A stretch of DNA of 5,144 bases from Salinirussus sp. (GCA_028275005.1 JAQCNN010000137.1:1-5144), one strand, 5' to 3'. Positions 1 through 5,144 are shown, counted from the first letter of the stretch. Notes: a model not told the origin generated them from the sequence alone. Translations and numbers: made by a program.

Positions 1-3
1 CGG

Positions 4-882
4 TCAGTCGACGGCGGCTGTCGTTGCAGTCCGCCCGAACAGCTGAGCGGCGGCCTCGGCGGCAGTGTCCATCTCGGCCCGGTTCTCGAGTAACACGGTC
101 TCGCTGGGGAACAGCTGCTCGCCGAGGACGAGCCCGTGCTCGCGGGCCGTCGACCCCGTCACTGTCAGGTAGACCCCCAACCCTGTTTCGGCGATGGCGG
201 CCTCCTCCTCGACACCCGGCTGCGGGTAGACGAACTCGATGCCATCGAGAGCAGCCGACCCCAGCACGGCTTCGACCAGTCGCTCGTAGCGCGGTGAGAC
301 ACAGAGGCCGCCGTCGTAGCCGCCGACGAACGACCGGTCGAGGCTCCCCTCGGCGACCGCGGGTGTGGCAAGCAGCGTGTGGTGGACCGTGTCGCCGAGA
401 CCGGTCCGTAGCCGGACGTCGGTGTCCAGTGGGTCGATCCGGTCGTTGACCTCTGCGAGGCCGGTCAGTGGGCTCTCACGGAGCCCGACGACCTCCTCGA
501 GCACCAGGTCGGCGCTGTCGAAGCCGAGTGCGAACTCGTGTTTCCGGAGTGCACGGAACGGCTCCTCCCGGCCGACGAGCTGAATCCTGGGCTCGCCGGG
601 GACGGTGACACTGTCGAAGACCACCCGGCGGGGCACCCCGTCTCGCTCGTCACGGAGCAGTGTGTACTCCGGCTCGGTCGGGTCGTCGAGGTCGCTGTGC
701 TCGGCCAGACGGTCGTAGACGTCGCCTTCGGCCTCCTGTCGGTTCTTCGTGACTGCCTTCTCGTAGCGCAGCGTCGAGACGATCCGGTCGGCGGTCGGCT
801 GCCACCCGTCGCCCGCCAGGCGTTCGAGGACGGCTTCGAGCGGACGTCCTTTTCGTGGAACGGCCACCCGTATCGGCGTCAT
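4..882 (-). CDS. HisG-like protein, divergent ATP phosphoribosyltransferase paralogue
   Basis: 292 residues, complete, ATG start and TGA stop. The protein looks like a diverged member of the HisG (ATP phosphoribosyltransferase, first step of histidine synthesis) fold. Residues 4-26 (IRVAVPRKGRPLEAVLERLA) match the HisG N-terminus, of the type RIAVPNKGRL. Residues 101-130 (LVGREEPFRALRKHEFALGF, then DSADLVLEE) match the HisG stretch with R-D-I-P and D-x-G-I-T-G. Residues 234-269 (TVTGSTAREHGLV, then the LLENRAE end) match the STGTTLRANGL loop and the SSARLIANR segment. Differences: residues 40-100 hold an extra acidic stretch, and the acidic residues that normally precede the phosphoribosyl loop are not evident (GLGVYLTVTG). 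No room remains for the C-terminal ACT-like regulatory domain of long HisG. It is therefore probably not the housekeeping histidine enzyme; ligand and reaction are unknown. The match is by eye, so the fold call is moderately firm and the function open. Confidence 0.6.
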   Translation of the reverse strand: MTPIRVAVPRKGRPLEAVLERLAGDGWQPTADRIVSTLRYEKAVTKNRQEAEGDVYDRLAEHSDLDDPTEPEYTLLRDERDGVPRRVVFDSVTVPGEPRIQLVGREEPFRALRKHEFALGFDSADLVLEEVVGLRESPLTGLAEVNDRIDPLDTDVRLRTGLGDTVHHTLLATPAVAEGSLDRSFVGGYDGGLCVSPRYERLVEAVLGSAALDGIEFVYPQPGVEEEAAIAETGLGVYLTVTGSTAREHGLVLGEQLFPSETVLLENRAEMDTAAEAAAQLFGRTATTAAVD

Positions 883-905
883 TGTGGGCGAGGAGGTGAG
901 CCGCC

Positions 906-912
906 AAAAAAA
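906..912 (-). terminator. T-tract terminator of the coiled-coil gene
   Basis: Seven consecutive T residues on the minus strand lie about 40 nt past the stop codon of the coiled-coil gene. Archaeal RNA polymerase terminates at oligo-T without needing a hairpin, and I see no strong hairpin before it. This is the only oligo-T in the 69-nt gap. Confidence 0.5.
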
Positions 913-918
913 GGGTTC
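906..918 (-). promoter_or_regulatory. Possible TATA element of the HisG-like gene
   Basis: The same T7 run is centred 27 nt upstream of the HisG-like ATG (A at 882), exactly where a haloarchaeal TATA box sits for a leaderless transcript. A pure T-run is a poor TATA box. No other AT-rich element lies in the gap, and the leader (ggctcacctcctcgcccaca) has no Shine-Dalgarno sequence, which favours a leaderless start at or near this ATG. Confidence 0.3.
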
Positions 919-951
919 CCATCGATTCCTGTCCGCCGGCCCGGCTCCCGC

Positions 952-2385
952 TCAGCCGCCGAAGGTCTCTTTGATCTGTGTCTGCCACTCCTGGAGGTCC
1001 TCGAGCGTGGACTCGACCTCCTCAAGCCGTCCTTCCGTGTCCCCCTCGTGGACCTCCTCGCCGAGTTCCTCGAGTTCCGCCTCACACGCCACCGTCCGCT
1101 CGCTGAGGTCCGCGATGACCCTCGAGGCCCCCTCCAGGTCGGTCCGGAGGTCGGTGACATCACCGCGGACGTCGTCGACCGTCGCGTCGACCGATTCGAC
1201 GCTGTCCTGTACGTCCCCCACCTCGTCGGCTACGCCTTCGAGGTCGTCGTGGATGGTCTCGACCTCGGCTTCGGCCGCCTCGGCCGTCGTCGCCGCCTCC
1301 TCGGTGTTCGTCTCGACGCGGTCGACGGTCTGTCCGAACTCCGCGAGCTGGCGCTCGAAGCTGTCGATCTGCCCCCGGGCGTCCTCGAGAACCTGCTGGG
1401 CGGTCCCGTTCTCGTCGAGGAACTCGTCCAGGGCACCGACGTACGCCCGCAGGTCGGCGATGTCCTGCTGTAACTGCTGAAGCCGGGCCTCGGTGGTGCC
1501 GTCGGTCCTGTCGGGCGTCCCGAGCGCCTCACGGAGCAGTTCCACGTCCTCCTCGGGCACCTCGTCCTGCCGGACCTCCTCGGCGAGTGCCCTCACGAGA
1601 CTCCCGTCGACGGACGTCGCCGTCGACTCCGCGGTCTCCGCCCGGCGGATCGCCGGCTCTATGTCGGCGTCGGCGGACACCCGGTCGGCCGACCCTGCTT
1701 CGCCGGCCTCGCCGGTGGGTCCCGCGTCGGCATCACCGTCGTCTGCTTGCACTACGGCTACCTCGGTTGCCGCCGGCTCCGAGTCGTCGGCCTCGCGTGA
1801 CCCGGCGTCCCCCTCAGCCGGCTCGGCTGTCGGGTCGTTCAGGTCGAGTGTCTGGGCCTCGTCCTCACCCTCGCTCTCGCTCTCGGTGTCTCGGTCCTCG
1901 CCCTCCTCGGCCTCCTCGAGCCCTGGGACGGTCCCGTCCCCGGAGATGGCGCTCTTTACCGCCTCCTGGTCGCCCGGGACGACGTCGACCTCGGGTGCCT
2001 CGGCGTCCGCACCGTCCGGTAGCGGTGGGTCGACTGCCTCGATGGTCGGTTCCACCATGAACTGGTCGATGTCCTTCGTGTCGGTCGCACGGATCCCGTA
2101 GACCGTCGTGTACGCGGCGTTGGCCTCGAGTTCGCGCTCGAAGGTGATCCCCCCGTCGCCGACAGTCCAGTACACGCTGCCGTACTCGGGGTGAAAGCCA
2201 AGATCCTCGACGGCGACGCCCTCCGGCACAGCGTCGCGCAACTGGACGGTGACCGACTCGTCGCGGGCGGACCGGAACTCGAAGGCGATCGCCGGAACCG
2301 GGAATTCGTCCTCCTCGAACCGCTTGACGACGGTTACACCGTCGACCGAAACCGTCACCTCCTCGGACGGCTGGGAGCTGGCCAT
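952..2385 (-). CDS. Acidic coiled-coil protein with N-terminal beta-type domain, function unknown
   Basis: 477 residues. I do not recognise a named function. Three parts can be seen. Residues 8-118 look like a compact beta-rich domain (alternating strands, e.g. EVTVSVDGVTVVKRF and ESVTVQLRDAVPEGV, then GFHPEYGSVYWTV). To my memory, similar domains recur in haloarchaeal proteins of unknown role. Residues 119-260 are a low-complexity, strongly acidic linker rich in E, D, A, S and G, probably disordered. Residues 262-475 are helical with long heptad-like runs (RLQQLQQDIADLRAYVGALD; DVQDSVESVDATVDDVRGDV), predicting an extended coiled coil that ends in TFGG. There is no signal peptide or membrane segment, so it is probably a cytoplasmic oligomeric or scaffold protein. 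The single cysteine is C434. The ATG at 2385 is supported by a TATA element 27 nt upstream. A structural or chromosome- or envelope-organising role is possible but not shown. Confidence 0.8.
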   Translation of the reverse strand: MASSQPSEEVTVSVDGVTVVKRFEEDEFPVPAIAFEFRSARDESVTVQLRDAVPEGVAVEDLGFHPEYGSVYWTVGDGGITFERELEANAAYTTVYGIRATDTKDIDQFMVEPTIEAVDPPLPDGADAEAPEVDVVPGDQEAVKSAISGDGTVPGLEEAEEGEDRDTESESEGEDEAQTLDLNDPTAEPAEGDAGSREADDSEPAATEVAVVQADDGDADAGPTGEAGEAGSADRVSADADIEPAIRRAETAESTATSVDGSLVRALAEEVRQDEVPEEDVELLREALGTPDRTDGTTEARLQQLQQDIADLRAYVGALDEFLDENGTAQQVLEDARGQIDSFERQLAEFGQTVDRVETNTEEAATTAEAAEAEVETIHDDLEGVADEVGDVQDSVESVDATVDDVRGDVTDLRTDLEGASRVIADLSERTVACEAELEELGEEVHEGDTEGRLEEVESTLEDLQEWQTQIKETFGG

Positions 2386-2409
2386 GTCTCACTGCCGGTC
2401 ACCGACGGT

Positions 2410-2421
2410 CTTAAACTTAAT
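2410..2421 (-). promoter_or_regulatory. Promoter of the coiled-coil gene (TATA, leaderless)
   Basis: Minus-strand ATTAAGTTTAAG. The TTTAAG part (2410-2415) is centred 27 nt upstream of the ATG, which fits transcription starting on or next to the start codon. It lies at the edge of a 46-nt AT-rich island (2411-2456, 11 G/C of 46) in otherwise GC-rich DNA. It is the best-looking promoter in the window. Confidence 0.65.
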
Positions 2422-2457
2422 TACCGCTTATTAGAATTTGAATTGATACATACTCTC

Positions 2458-2474
2458 CGGGGCTGAGGTCCCCG
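2458..2474. other. Small GC hairpin in the 2386-2517 gap
   Basis: CGGGG (2458-2462) pairs with CCCCG (2470-2474) around a 7-nt loop. On the minus strand it follows the hydrolase stop by about 45 nt and leads into the AT-rich island, so it could help terminate that gene. There is no oligo-T run directly after it, and a 5-bp stem can arise by chance in such GC-rich DNA. Confidence 0.25.
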
Positions 2475-2517
2475 ACGACACTGACCTGGGCGTACGGGCC
2501 TCATCCGTGCGGGCCAC

Positions 2518-3345
2518 TCAGAGGTCGAGCCGGTCGCCGACCTCAACCACGTCGACCCGTTCGGGGTACGCGAAACTGCCGGCGTGGTGGTGCAGCGCCG
2601 TCGGGTCGGCGCTCATCCCCTTCCACATGTCCCAGTGGGTCGGCACCAGCCGGTCCAGCCGGAGTTCGTTTGCCACCTCGACCGCCCCGTTCTCGTCGTT
2701 GTACCACCGTGTCCGCTGTGGCTCACGGGTCTCCTTGTCCGGGATCATCCCGACCGAACCAAAGGCCACGGCGCCGAGGTCGATGTCGTAGTGACGGCCG
2801 ACATCCCCGAACCCTCCCGGCCTGGCGTCGCCGGCGTGAAAGAAGGTGCCTGCCTGGTGTTCGACCAGGTAGGAGACCGGCTCCTCGGCGTCCGGGTCGT
2901 CGGCGGGGCTCACCCGCACGGTCAGGTCACCGATCTTGAGGGCATCGCCGTCCGCAACCCGCTCGAACTGGCTCGGCGAGAGGTCGTAGGCCTCCTGCCA
3001 GCCCTCCGCACGGGCCGTCTCGATGCTCGCGGCCGGGGCGTAGAACTCCGCACCCGTCTCCGCGAGGAGCGGGCCCTGGCTGGGGCCGTGGACGTGGTCG
3101 GAGTGCTCGTGGGTCGCTAAAACGGCGTCGGCCGACGCCACGTCCACGGGGTCGAAGGGGACCGGGATCATCCGGACGGTTCGGGGTGGGTCACCGGTTC
3201 CGAGATACGGGTCGATAAATACGGTCGTCCCACTGGAGCTCTTCAGCACGAAGCCGTTACAGCCGAGATACCACAGTGCCAGCCCGTCGGGGTCGGCCGC
3301 CGCCACCGCCTGCGGGAGCCAGTCGCCCCAGTCGGAGTGAACCAT
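2518..3345 (-). CDS. UlaG-like metallo-beta-lactamase-fold hydrolase
   Basis: 275 residues, complete. It belongs to the metallo-beta-lactamase superfamily, nearest by eye to UlaG (L-ascorbate-6-phosphate lactonase) and related archaeal hydrolases. The N-terminal strand WYLGCNGFVLKSSSGTTVFIDP (26-46) and the first metal motif THEHSDH (78-84: H79, H81, D83, H84) are clear. EPVSYLVEH (155-163) leads into FFHAGDA (168-174; H170, D173), followed by AVAFGSVGMIPDKETR (192-207), equivalent to AFGSYGENPRGITDK in UlaG. The final metal histidine is H237 in VPTHWDMWKGMSADP. The middle histidine of classical family members is absent: no His occurs between H86 and H163, and that region reads SPADDPDAEEP. 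The substrate cannot be told; a lactone or phosphodiester is typical of the family. There is no signal peptide, so it is cytoplasmic. It lies 72 nt downstream of the YlbF gene but has its own promoter-like element. Confidence 0.88.
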   Translation of the reverse strand: MVHSDWGDWLPQAVAAADPDGLALWYLGCNGFVLKSSSGTTVFIDPYLGTGDPPRTVRMIPVPFDPVDVASADAVLATHEHSDHVHGPSQGPLLAETGAEFYAPAASIETARAEGWQEAYDLSPSQFERVADGDALKIGDLTVRVSPADDPDAEEPVSYLVEHQAGTFFHAGDARPGGFGDVGRHYDIDLGAVAFGSVGMIPDKETREPQRTRWYNDENGAVEVANELRLDRLVPTHWDMWKGMSADPTALHHHAGSFAYPERVDVVEVGDRLDL

Positions 3346-3369
3346 ACACCGGTCTGCGCACGGGCCCGG

Positions 3370-3381
3370 CTAAGCGTTTCG
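3370..3381 (-). promoter_or_regulatory. BRE/TATA-like promoter of the hydrolase gene
   Basis: Minus-strand CGAAACGCTTAG. The CTTAG part is centred 27 nt before the ATG at 3345, and the purine-rich CGAAA directly upstream resembles the haloarchaeal TFB recognition element. The TATA part is weak. It suggests the hydrolase can be transcribed on its own, without a leader. Confidence 0.45.
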
Positions 3382-3388
3382 GGTCAGC

Positions 3389-3415
3389 GGCCGGCAGGAC
3401 CGCCCGGCGCCGGCC
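3389..3415. other. Inverted repeat just past the YlbF-family stop codon
   Basis: GGCCGGC (3389-3395) and GCCGGCC (3409-3415) form a 7-bp all-GC stem with a 13-nt loop. On the minus strand it begins 2 nt after the YlbF-family stop. It could end or stabilise that transcript, but no oligo-T follows, and such repeats are easily produced by high GC content. Confidence 0.3.
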
Positions 3416-3417
3416 CC

Positions 3418-3825
3418 TCAGTCCTGACAGCAGCCGCCGGCCTTCTCGCCGAAGTCGACACCCAGAGGCTCGCTGATGTGCTCGTTGAGCGCCTGCAGCC
3501 GGAGTTCGAGGTCGTTTTGCGCCTGGAGGAACTCCCGCATCACGGGGATCGAGTGCAGCTCCTCCTGGGCCTGCTGGAGTGTCCGGAGGTCCTCCTTTGT
3601 GGCCTGGCCGGTCTCCCGGGCCATCATATACTCCTCGCGGGTCTGTTCGAACTCCTGGATCTGCGCTTGGGCCTTCTCGTCGGCCTCGACAGCCGCCTTC
3701 CGCTCGCGGAACTCCTGATAGACGGCCGTCTCGGTGATGGCCTCCCCAAGCTGGGTGGCAAGCGCTTCGACGTCATCGCCGACGGCCTCCGACTCGACGG
3801 ACTCCGCCTCGGGTTCGAGACTCAT
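3418..3825 (-). CDS. YlbF/YmcA-family protein with C-terminal Cys-Cys
   Basis: 135 residues from the ATG at 3825. A longer reading from a TTG at 3873 is open but adds 16 unconserved-looking residues, and a TATA-like element fits only the ATG. The body is all-helical: residues 18-72 (LATQLGEAITETAVYQEFRE, then KAAVEADEKAQAQIQEFEQ) and 78-118 (DLRTLQQAQEELHSIPVMRE, then LQAQNDLELRLQALNEHI). This is the pattern of the YlbF/YmcA (Com_YlbF) family. In Bacillus these proteins form a complex with YaaT that carries iron-sulfur clusters and affects RNase Y-dependent RNA processing, competence and biofilm; the archaeal role is not established. The C-terminus GEKAGGCCQD places two cysteines at 132-133, the only ones in the protein, and they could bind metal or a cluster. 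The N-terminal 20 residues are acidic and probably disordered. The gene diverges from dph2. Confidence 0.85.
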   Translation of the reverse strand: MSLEPEAESVESEAVGDDVEALATQLGEAITETAVYQEFRERKAAVEADEKAQAQIQEFEQTREEYMMARETGQATKEDLRTLQQAQEELHSIPVMREFLQAQNDLELRLQALNEHISEPLGVDFGEKAGGCCQD

Positions 3826-3848
3826 CACCGGTGATACGGCAAAGAGAC

Positions 3849-3855
3849 GTTTGAA
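3849..3855 (-). promoter_or_regulatory. TATA-like element of the YlbF-family gene
   Basis: Minus-strand TTCAAAC is centred 27 nt upstream of the ATG at 3825. It is a weak TATA box, but its spacing matches the other genes here. It is the main reason for preferring this ATG over the upstream TTG. Confidence 0.4.
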
Positions 3856-3900
3856 TCTGCCGACCGAGAGCAAGGACAGCCCGGAGTGGCCGGGCCGCTC

Positions 3901-3912
3901 GTTTCGGGAAAC
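3901..3912. promoter_or_regulatory. Palindrome GTTTCGGGAAAC in the divergent promoter region
   Basis: GTTTC (3901-3905) and GAAAC (3908-3912) form a 5-bp inverted repeat with a 2-nt spacer. It lies 6 nt upstream of the dph2 TATA-like element and about 46 nt upstream of the YlbF one. It could be an operator for either gene or part of the dph2 TFB recognition element. It is short, and there is no second copy in the window. Confidence 0.3.
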
Positions 3913-3918
3913 GCCGGG

Positions 3919-3924
3919 GTTATG
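3919..3924 (+). promoter_or_regulatory. TATA-like element of dph2
   Basis: TTATGA is centred 27-28 nt upstream of the ATG at 3949, with purine-rich GGGAAACG a little further upstream. Its spacing points to a leaderless transcript from the third candidate start. The alternative ATG at 3922 lies inside this element and has no TATA box of its own at -27. Confidence 0.45.
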
Positions 3925-3948
3925 AGCACAGGGGGCGTAGCGCAGGTA

Positions 3949-5004
3949 ATGAGCCAGAACTCGACAGACCGGACGGACGGTGACCTCCGGAACACCGGGC
4001 TATCGCTCCGCCACGACCGGGAGTGGGACTACGAACTCGACCGGATCACCGAGGCCGTCGCCGAGCGCGACGCCGAGAAGGTCGGGCTGCAGTTCCCCGA
4101 GGGTCTCAAGCGCCGTGGCCCCGCCGTCGCCGACGACCTCCGACAGCTCCTGCCCGACGGCGTCTCGGTGATGCTCTCGGGCCAGCCCTGCTACGGTGCC
4201 TGTGACCTCGACACCTACCTCATGCGCCGGACCGACGTCTTTGTTCACTTCGGGCACTCCCCGATGAAGGAGTCGGACAACATCATCTACGTCCCGCTGT
4301 TCTCGAACGTCGACGTCGACCCGATCGTCGAGCAGGCCCTCGGTGAGGAGTTGGCGGCCCCCGAGGTAGACCCCGACGTCGGGCTGGTGACGACTGCCCA
4401 GCACATGAACAAGTTCGACGAGATGCGCGAGCACCTCGAGGGCGAGGGGTACACCGTTCACACCCGACGGGGCGACGAGCGGCTGACCCACGAGGGGCAG
4501 GTGCTGGGCTGTAACTACGCCTCCGCGGACGTCGACGCCGACCAGATGCTCTACGTCGGCGGCGGGAAGTTCCACCCGCTCGGGCTGGCCATGGAACACC
4601 CCGACAAACACGTCGTTATCGCCGACCCCGTCAACAACAGCGTCTCGGTCGCCGACCCCGACCAGTTCATGAAACAGCGTTACGCCACCGTCCACAAGGC
4701 CATGGACGCCGAGGAGTGGGGGGTCATCTTCTGTACGAAGATCGGCCAGGGCCGGTGGGACCAGGCCCAGGAGATTGTCGACGACAACGACAGCGCCTAC
4801 CTGATCACGATGGACGAGGTCACACCCGACCGCCTCCGGAACTTCGGGCTCGACGCCTACGTCAACACCGGGTGCCCGCGGATCACGACCGACGACGGGC
4901 CGCAGTTCCACAGCCCGATGCTCACCCCCGGGGAGTACCGGATCGCCATCGGCGAGAAGCCACTGGACGAACTCTCCTTCGACACCTTCCACGGCACCTG
5001 GTAG
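3949..5004 (+). CDS. dph2: Diphthamide biosynthesis enzyme Dph2 (radical-type 3-amino-3-carboxypropyl transferase)
   Basis: 351 residues from the ATG at 3949. In-frame starts at 3886 (GTG) and 3922 (ATG) would add 21 or 9 residues with no family-like content. Archaeal Dph2 is a homodimer with one [4Fe-4S] cluster per subunit. It cleaves S-adenosylmethionine to move a 3-amino-3-carboxypropyl group onto a histidine of elongation factor 2, the first step to diphthamide. Family marks: VGLQFPEGLKRRGP (45-58), SGQPCYGACDLD (77-88), FVHFGHSP (98-105), TTAQHMNKF (148-156), VLGCNYASAD (185-194), YVGGGKFHPLGLAM (202-215) and VNTGCPRITTDDGPQF (305-320). The three cluster cysteines are C85, C188 and C309; their spacing (103 and 121) is close to C59, C163 and C287 of Pyrococcus horikoshii Dph2. 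Two other cysteines, C81 and C262, are not expected ligands. All key residues are present, so it should be active in the cytoplasm. The later enzymes, Dph5 and Dph6, are not in the window. Confidence 0.96.
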   Translation: MSQNSTDRTDGDLRNTGLSLRHDREWDYELDRITEAVAERDAEKVGLQFPEGLKRRGPAVADDLRQLLPDGVSVMLSGQPCYGACDLDTYLMRRTDVFVHFGHSPMKESDNIIYVPLFSNVDVDPIVEQALGEELAAPEVDPDVGLVTTAQHMNKFDEMREHLEGEGYTVHTRRGDERLTHEGQVLGCNYASADVDADQMLYVGGGKFHPLGLAMEHPDKHVVIADPVNNSVSVADPDQFMKQRYATVHKAMDAEEWGVIFCTKIGQGRWDQAQEIVDDNDSAYLITMDEVTPDRLRNFGLDAYVNTGCPRITTDDGPQFHSPMLTPGEYRIAIGEKPLDELSFDTFHGTW

Positions 5005-5033
5005 GCCGAATTAACCGCGTGCATCAGGACAGA

Positions 5034-5043
5034 TTTTTGTATG
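5034..5043 (+). promoter_or_regulatory. T-tract/TATA element between dph2 and the next gene
   Basis: TTTTTGTATG. The T5 run lies 30 nt past the dph2 stop and could terminate it. The element is centred about 27 nt upstream of the ATG at 5064, the spacing of a haloarchaeal TATA box. Transcription would then begin near 5064, leaving a leader of about 20 nt before the GTG at 5084. Confidence 0.45.
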
Positions 5044-5063
5044 CGTGCCGCGTATCTACGACA

Positions 5064-5087
5064 ATGACAGTCGGGTGGTCGTCGTGA
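5064..5087 (+). CDS. Possible 7-codon upstream ORF (MTVGWSS)
   Basis: An ATG placed about 27 nt after a TATA-like element opens a 7-codon frame whose TGA overlaps the GTG of the next gene as GTGA. It could be a leaderless leader peptide that hands ribosomes on to the downstream gene by coupling. It could equally be a chance frame in a short leader. Nothing in the peptide suggests a product function. Confidence 0.25.
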   Translation: MTVGWSS

Positions 5088-5144
5088 GCACGAAGAGCCA
5101 GCTCACCCAGCAACTCGGGGTGGTCGCGGGCTTTGACGACCCGC
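5084..5144 (+). CDS. 5' end of a gene, likely METTL5-type RNA methyltransferase (partial)
   Basis: The frame starts with GTG at 5084 and runs off the window after 20 complete codons: MSTKSQLTQQLGVVAGFDDP. This resembles the N-terminus of archaeal METTL5-like S-adenosylmethionine-dependent methyltransferases. These begin with a short basic and leucine-rich helix and F-x-(D/N/S)-P, followed by an LEQY-type segment that would lie just outside the window. Upstream in-frame GTG codons at 5075 and 5045 are also possible starts, since the frame stays open upstream. The GTG at 5084 has GGTGGTC (5074-5080) before it, which could pair weakly with the 16S 3' end. The catalytic motifs are not visible, so the identity is tentative; that a real gene starts here is more certain. 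Confidence 0.55.
   Translation, partial: MSTKSQLTQQLGVVAGFDDP

Noticed and set aside
538..1473. A 311-codon plus-strand open frame
   Set aside because: It runs antisense across the 3' half-gap-5' junction of two well-supported minus-strand genes. Its protein is arginine-, leucine- and valine-rich without acidic bias or family motifs, as expected of a shadow frame in GC-rich DNA.
1741..2040. A possible recombination scar or repeat array in the low-complexity part of the coiled-coil gene
   Set aside because: The bases repeat only loosely through GAG and GAC codons for acidic residues. The frame stays intact and no unit of fixed length recurs.
1493..2101. A 202-codon plus-strand open frame rich in serine
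   Set aside because: It is the antisense shadow of the acidic linker of the coiled-coil gene; the serine and proline bias mirrors the opposite-strand codons.
2191..2466. A 91-codon plus-strand frame spanning the coiled-coil gene's 5' end and its promoter
   Set aside because: Most of it is antisense to a supported gene, the rest covers the AT-rich promoter island, and it has no recognisable product or promoter.
3337..3834. A 165-codon plus-strand frame
   Set aside because: It is antisense to the YlbF-family gene; its leucine-rich sequence is the complement of that gene's glutamine- and glutamate-rich helices.
3826..3873. An N-terminal extension of the YlbF-family protein from a TTG
   Set aside because: TTG starts are rare in haloarchaea, the extra residues (basic and hydrophobic) are unlike the acidic N-terminus that follows, and the TATA-like element at 3849-3855 lies inside the extension.
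4000..4992. A 330-codon minus-strand open frame
   Set aside because: It lies wholly antisense to dph2, whose conserved cysteines and motifs make the plus strand the coding one. Long antisense frames are common in GC-rich haloarchaeal genes.

Overview
The window is haloarchaeal chromosomal DNA (class Halobacteria). The sequence is very GC-rich, the encoded proteins are strongly acidic (runs of D and E, few K), and short AT-rich TATA elements sit about 27 nt ahead of several start codons, the spacing expected of leaderless archaeal transcripts. I do not assign a genus. No mobile element, CRISPR array, tRNA or rRNA is visible.

Layout. Four genes run leftward: a YlbF-family protein (3418-3825), an UlaG-like metallo-beta-lactamase-fold hydrolase (2518-3345), an acidic coiled-coil protein of unknown function (952-2385) and a divergent HisG-like protein (4-882). 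They are separated by 72, 132 and 69 nt. Each has a TATA-like element or T-tract near -27, so they are probably separate transcripts rather than one operon. Two genes run rightward: dph2, the iron-sulfur enzyme for the first step of diphthamide synthesis on elongation factor 2 (3949-5004), and the 5' end of a further gene starting near 5084 whose first 20 residues resemble archaeal METTL5-type RNA methyltransferases. dph2 and the YlbF gene diverge from a shared 123-nt promoter region.

How they may work together. Dph2 and a METTL5-like methyltransferase would both act on the translation apparatus (EF-2 and rRNA). The divergent YlbF-family protein ends in a Cys-Cys pair, and its Bacillus relatives belong to a complex that binds iron-sulfur clusters and affects RNA processing. 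A link between the two sides is only suggested by position. The hydrolase, coiled-coil and HisG-like genes have no visible functional tie to each other.

The window is mostly ordinary core haloarchaeal sequence. Points worth a second look are the HisG-like protein with a degenerate phosphoribosyl-binding loop, T-tracts that may serve both as terminator and TATA box, a 7-codon upstream ORF overlapping the last gene's GTG start by four bases, and the AT-rich island and long disordered linker of the coiled-coil gene.
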